NCBI RefSeq assembly: GCF_003121985.1
Contig: NZ_QEWP01000007.1
Coordinates: forward strand, 124,001 to 188,000
Direction of reading: 5' to 3'
Length of the DNA stretch: 64,000 nucleotides
Origin: Marinilabilia rubra
Lineage (GTDB): Bacteria; Bacteroidota; Bacteroidia; Bacteroidales; Marinilabiliaceae
The position numbers were made by a program, and so were the translations under genes. Below are positions 62,741 through 64,000 of the stretch, one piece after another. A model generated the notes under the pieces. It ran no database searches and was not told the DNA's origin. It was given only the letters and a program-made list of their open reading frames with translations. The first letter of the stretch is position 1; each line of letters begins with the position of its first letter.

Positions 62741-63973
62741 CTATCCAAAAAAGAGGTAGCCCAAAAGAATGGCGGCAATTATACCGGAGAAATCAGCAAT
62801 TAATCCACAAGTAACCGCATGCCGGGTTTTGCGGACACCTACTGATCCAAAGTAAACGGCAATCACATAAAAGGTAGTATCCGTGGCACCCTGTACGGTA
62901 CTGGCAATGCGACCAATAAACGAATCCGCTCCATGCAGGCTCATGGCATCCACCATCATGCCGCGGGCCCCACTGCCGCTAAGAGGTTTCATTAAAGCGG
63001 TGGGAAGTGCCCCCACAAAGTCTGTATTCAAACCGGCAGCGCTAATCACCCAGGCAATGCCATCCGTCAACACCTCCATGGCACCTGCAGCTCTGAAAAC
63101 ACCTATTCCCACCAGAATGGCAATAAGATAAGGGATTATTTTAACAGCTATAAAAAAGCCATCCTTAGCGCCTTCGATAAAGGATTCGTAAACGTTCACC
63201 TTTCTTATAACGGCCATAACAATGAAGGTGACAATAATGGAGAACAGTATAATATTAGCGGTGAGTAACGAAACAGTTCTTATCTCTTCACGGTTGAGCA
63301 ATGAAAGGCCGTAAATAACTGCACCGATGAACAGGCTCAGCCCACCCAGATACCCCATTACAACTCTGTTGAAAAGATTAATTTTCTGTGCGATAGCCAC
63401 GGAAATCAATCCGACAACCGTGCTAAAAAAAGTGGCCAGCAATATGGGTAAAAAGATATCGGCAGGATTAGCGGCTCCCATTTCAGCCCTGTAAACCATT
63501 ATAGAAACAGGGATGATGGTCAATCCGGAGGTGTTGAGCACCAAAAACATGATCTGGGCATTGGATGCTGTATCTTTTTTGTCGTTGGCAGACTGCAACT
63601 CCTTCATAGCTTTCAGGCCCATCGGGGTTGCGGCATTATCCAAACCCAACATATTGGCAGCAATATTCATCATCATGGATCCATAGGCCGGATGATCTTT
63701 GGGAAGAGTAGGAAATATCCTTCTGAAAAAAGGTCCGATTACTTTTGACATGGCTTTTACCATCCCCCCCTTTTCGCCAATTTTCATCAGTCCCAGCCAT
63801 AGAGTAAGGACTCCGGTCAGTCCCAGTGAAATCTCAAAACCTGTTTTGGCATAATCAAAAGTCGCATTCATTAAATTGGAGAATACTTCCAGATCCTGAA
63901 AGAAAATCAGTTTAATCAATGCTACCACAAAGGCTATTAAAAAGAAGGCTATCCAGATGTAGTTTAAAACCAT
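62741..63973 (-). CDS. SpmA-SpmB fusion, nucleoside-recognition (Gate) membrane protein
   Basis: 410 residues with about ten helices. The N-terminal half matches SpmA (GMVKAMSKVIGPFFRRIFP, MMMNIAANMLGLDNAATPMGLKAM) and the C-terminal half SpmB (FFIAVKIIPYLIAILVGIGVFRAAGAM, LPTALMKPLSGSGARGMMVD, TVQGATDTTFYVIAVYFG). Each half has a Gate domain. In spore formers SpmA and SpmB help core dehydration; in non-spore formers the fusion is widespread with unknown substrate. The element E cluster ends 12 bases beyond its stop. Confidence 0.9.
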   Translation of the reverse strand: MVLNYIWIAFFLIAFVVALIKLIFFQDLEVFSNLMNATFDYAKTGFEISLGLTGVLTLWLGLMKIGEKGGMVKAMSKVIGPFFRRIFPTLPKDHPAYGSMMMNIAANMLGLDNAATPMGLKAMKELQSANDKKDTASNAQIMFLVLNTSGLTIIPVSIMVYRAEMGAANPADIFLPILLATFFSTVVGLISVAIAQKINLFNRVVMGYLGGLSLFIGAVIYGLSLLNREEIRTVSLLTANIILFSIIVTFIVMAVIRKVNVYESFIEGAKDGFFIAVKIIPYLIAILVGIGVFRAAGAMEVLTDGIAWVISAAGLNTDFVGALPTALMKPLSGSGARGMMVDAMSLHGADSFIGRIASTVQGATDTTFYVIAVYFGSVGVRKTRHAVTCGLIADFSGIIAAILLGYLFFG

Positions 63974-64000
63974 AAATCAGAGTTTTGAGACAAATAGAAC

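Overview
The window looks like a chromosomal segment of a motile or gliding member of the Bacteroidota, possibly Bacteroidia/Marinilabiliales-like. The order-level guess is weak. Supporting signs are moderate AT richness, A-rich start contexts without clear Shine-Dalgarno sequences, several promoters of the Bacteroidota type (TAnnTTTG at -7), a TonB-dependent receptor with an N-terminal carboxypeptidase-regulatory-like domain, split atpDC genes and paired DUF190/CrcB and GT9/DUF4254 genes. No tRNA, rRNA, CRISPR array, phage or intact transposase was seen.

Layout. 1-225 is the start of a membrane protein cut by the window edge. 640-8576 (minus strand) is one chemotaxis operon in the order STAS, CheY, Hpt-like, CheA, CheW, CheW, CheR, histidine-kinase-like, CheD, CheB. 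Upstream on the same strand are a methyl-accepting chemotaxis protein (9140-10888) and a YfiR-like periplasmic protein (11001-11513). 11821-15866 holds a DUF2797 protein, a U32 peptidase-family protein and an LtaS-type membrane transferase. 16074-22938 is a glycan (probably lipopolysaccharide) cluster: GT2 and GT4 on plus; GT4, GT90, GT4, GT9 and DUF4254 on minus. 23070-25434 is an envelope-stress or metal-sensing set: Spy-like protein, ECF sigma factor, probable anti-sigma factor and a membrane-anchored CnrX/CpxP-like protein. 25964-31207 carries atpC, atpD, a polyprenyl diphosphate synthase and an MMPL/Patched-type exporter. 32445-39132 is a TetR-controlled RND efflux operon. 39332-48892 carries a DoxX-like protein, a polyferredoxin and DUF362 pair, CrcB plus DUF190 (fluoride export), a lipoprotein sulfatase, a CPBP-like membrane protein and a condensation-like acyltransferase with a zinc-ribbon membrane partner. 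49491-55894 has an oxidoreductase, an endonuclease/exonuclease/phosphatase-family lipoprotein, a TonB-dependent receptor and a beta-helix lipoprotein. 56745-63973 has a 1313-residue AAA-ATPase/histidine kinase, a SHOCT protein, a methyltransferase and an SpmA-SpmB fusion.

The most distinctive content is between genes. At least six families of short non-coding repeats were read by eye: (1) a ~95-base unit whose edge falls exactly on the start codon of two genes, including the first gene of the chemotaxis operon; (2) element A, ~135-160 bases, seven copies, with interchangeable hairpin cores; (3) element B, ~155-190 bases with terminal inverted repeats, one copy inside the chemotaxis operon; (4) element C, a long imperfect palindrome, one copy interrupted by element B; (5) element D with near-perfect terminal repeats; (6) element E, clustered at 61842-62728, with a stem in which two copies show a compensatory base change. 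A 13-unit, 21-base tandem array lies at 43769-44041.

The best candidates for new biology are the histidine-kinase-like protein in the chemotaxis operon that has Asn in place of the phospho-accepting His, the start-codon-embedded repeats, the sigma/anti-sigma/Spy set, and the 21-base array.
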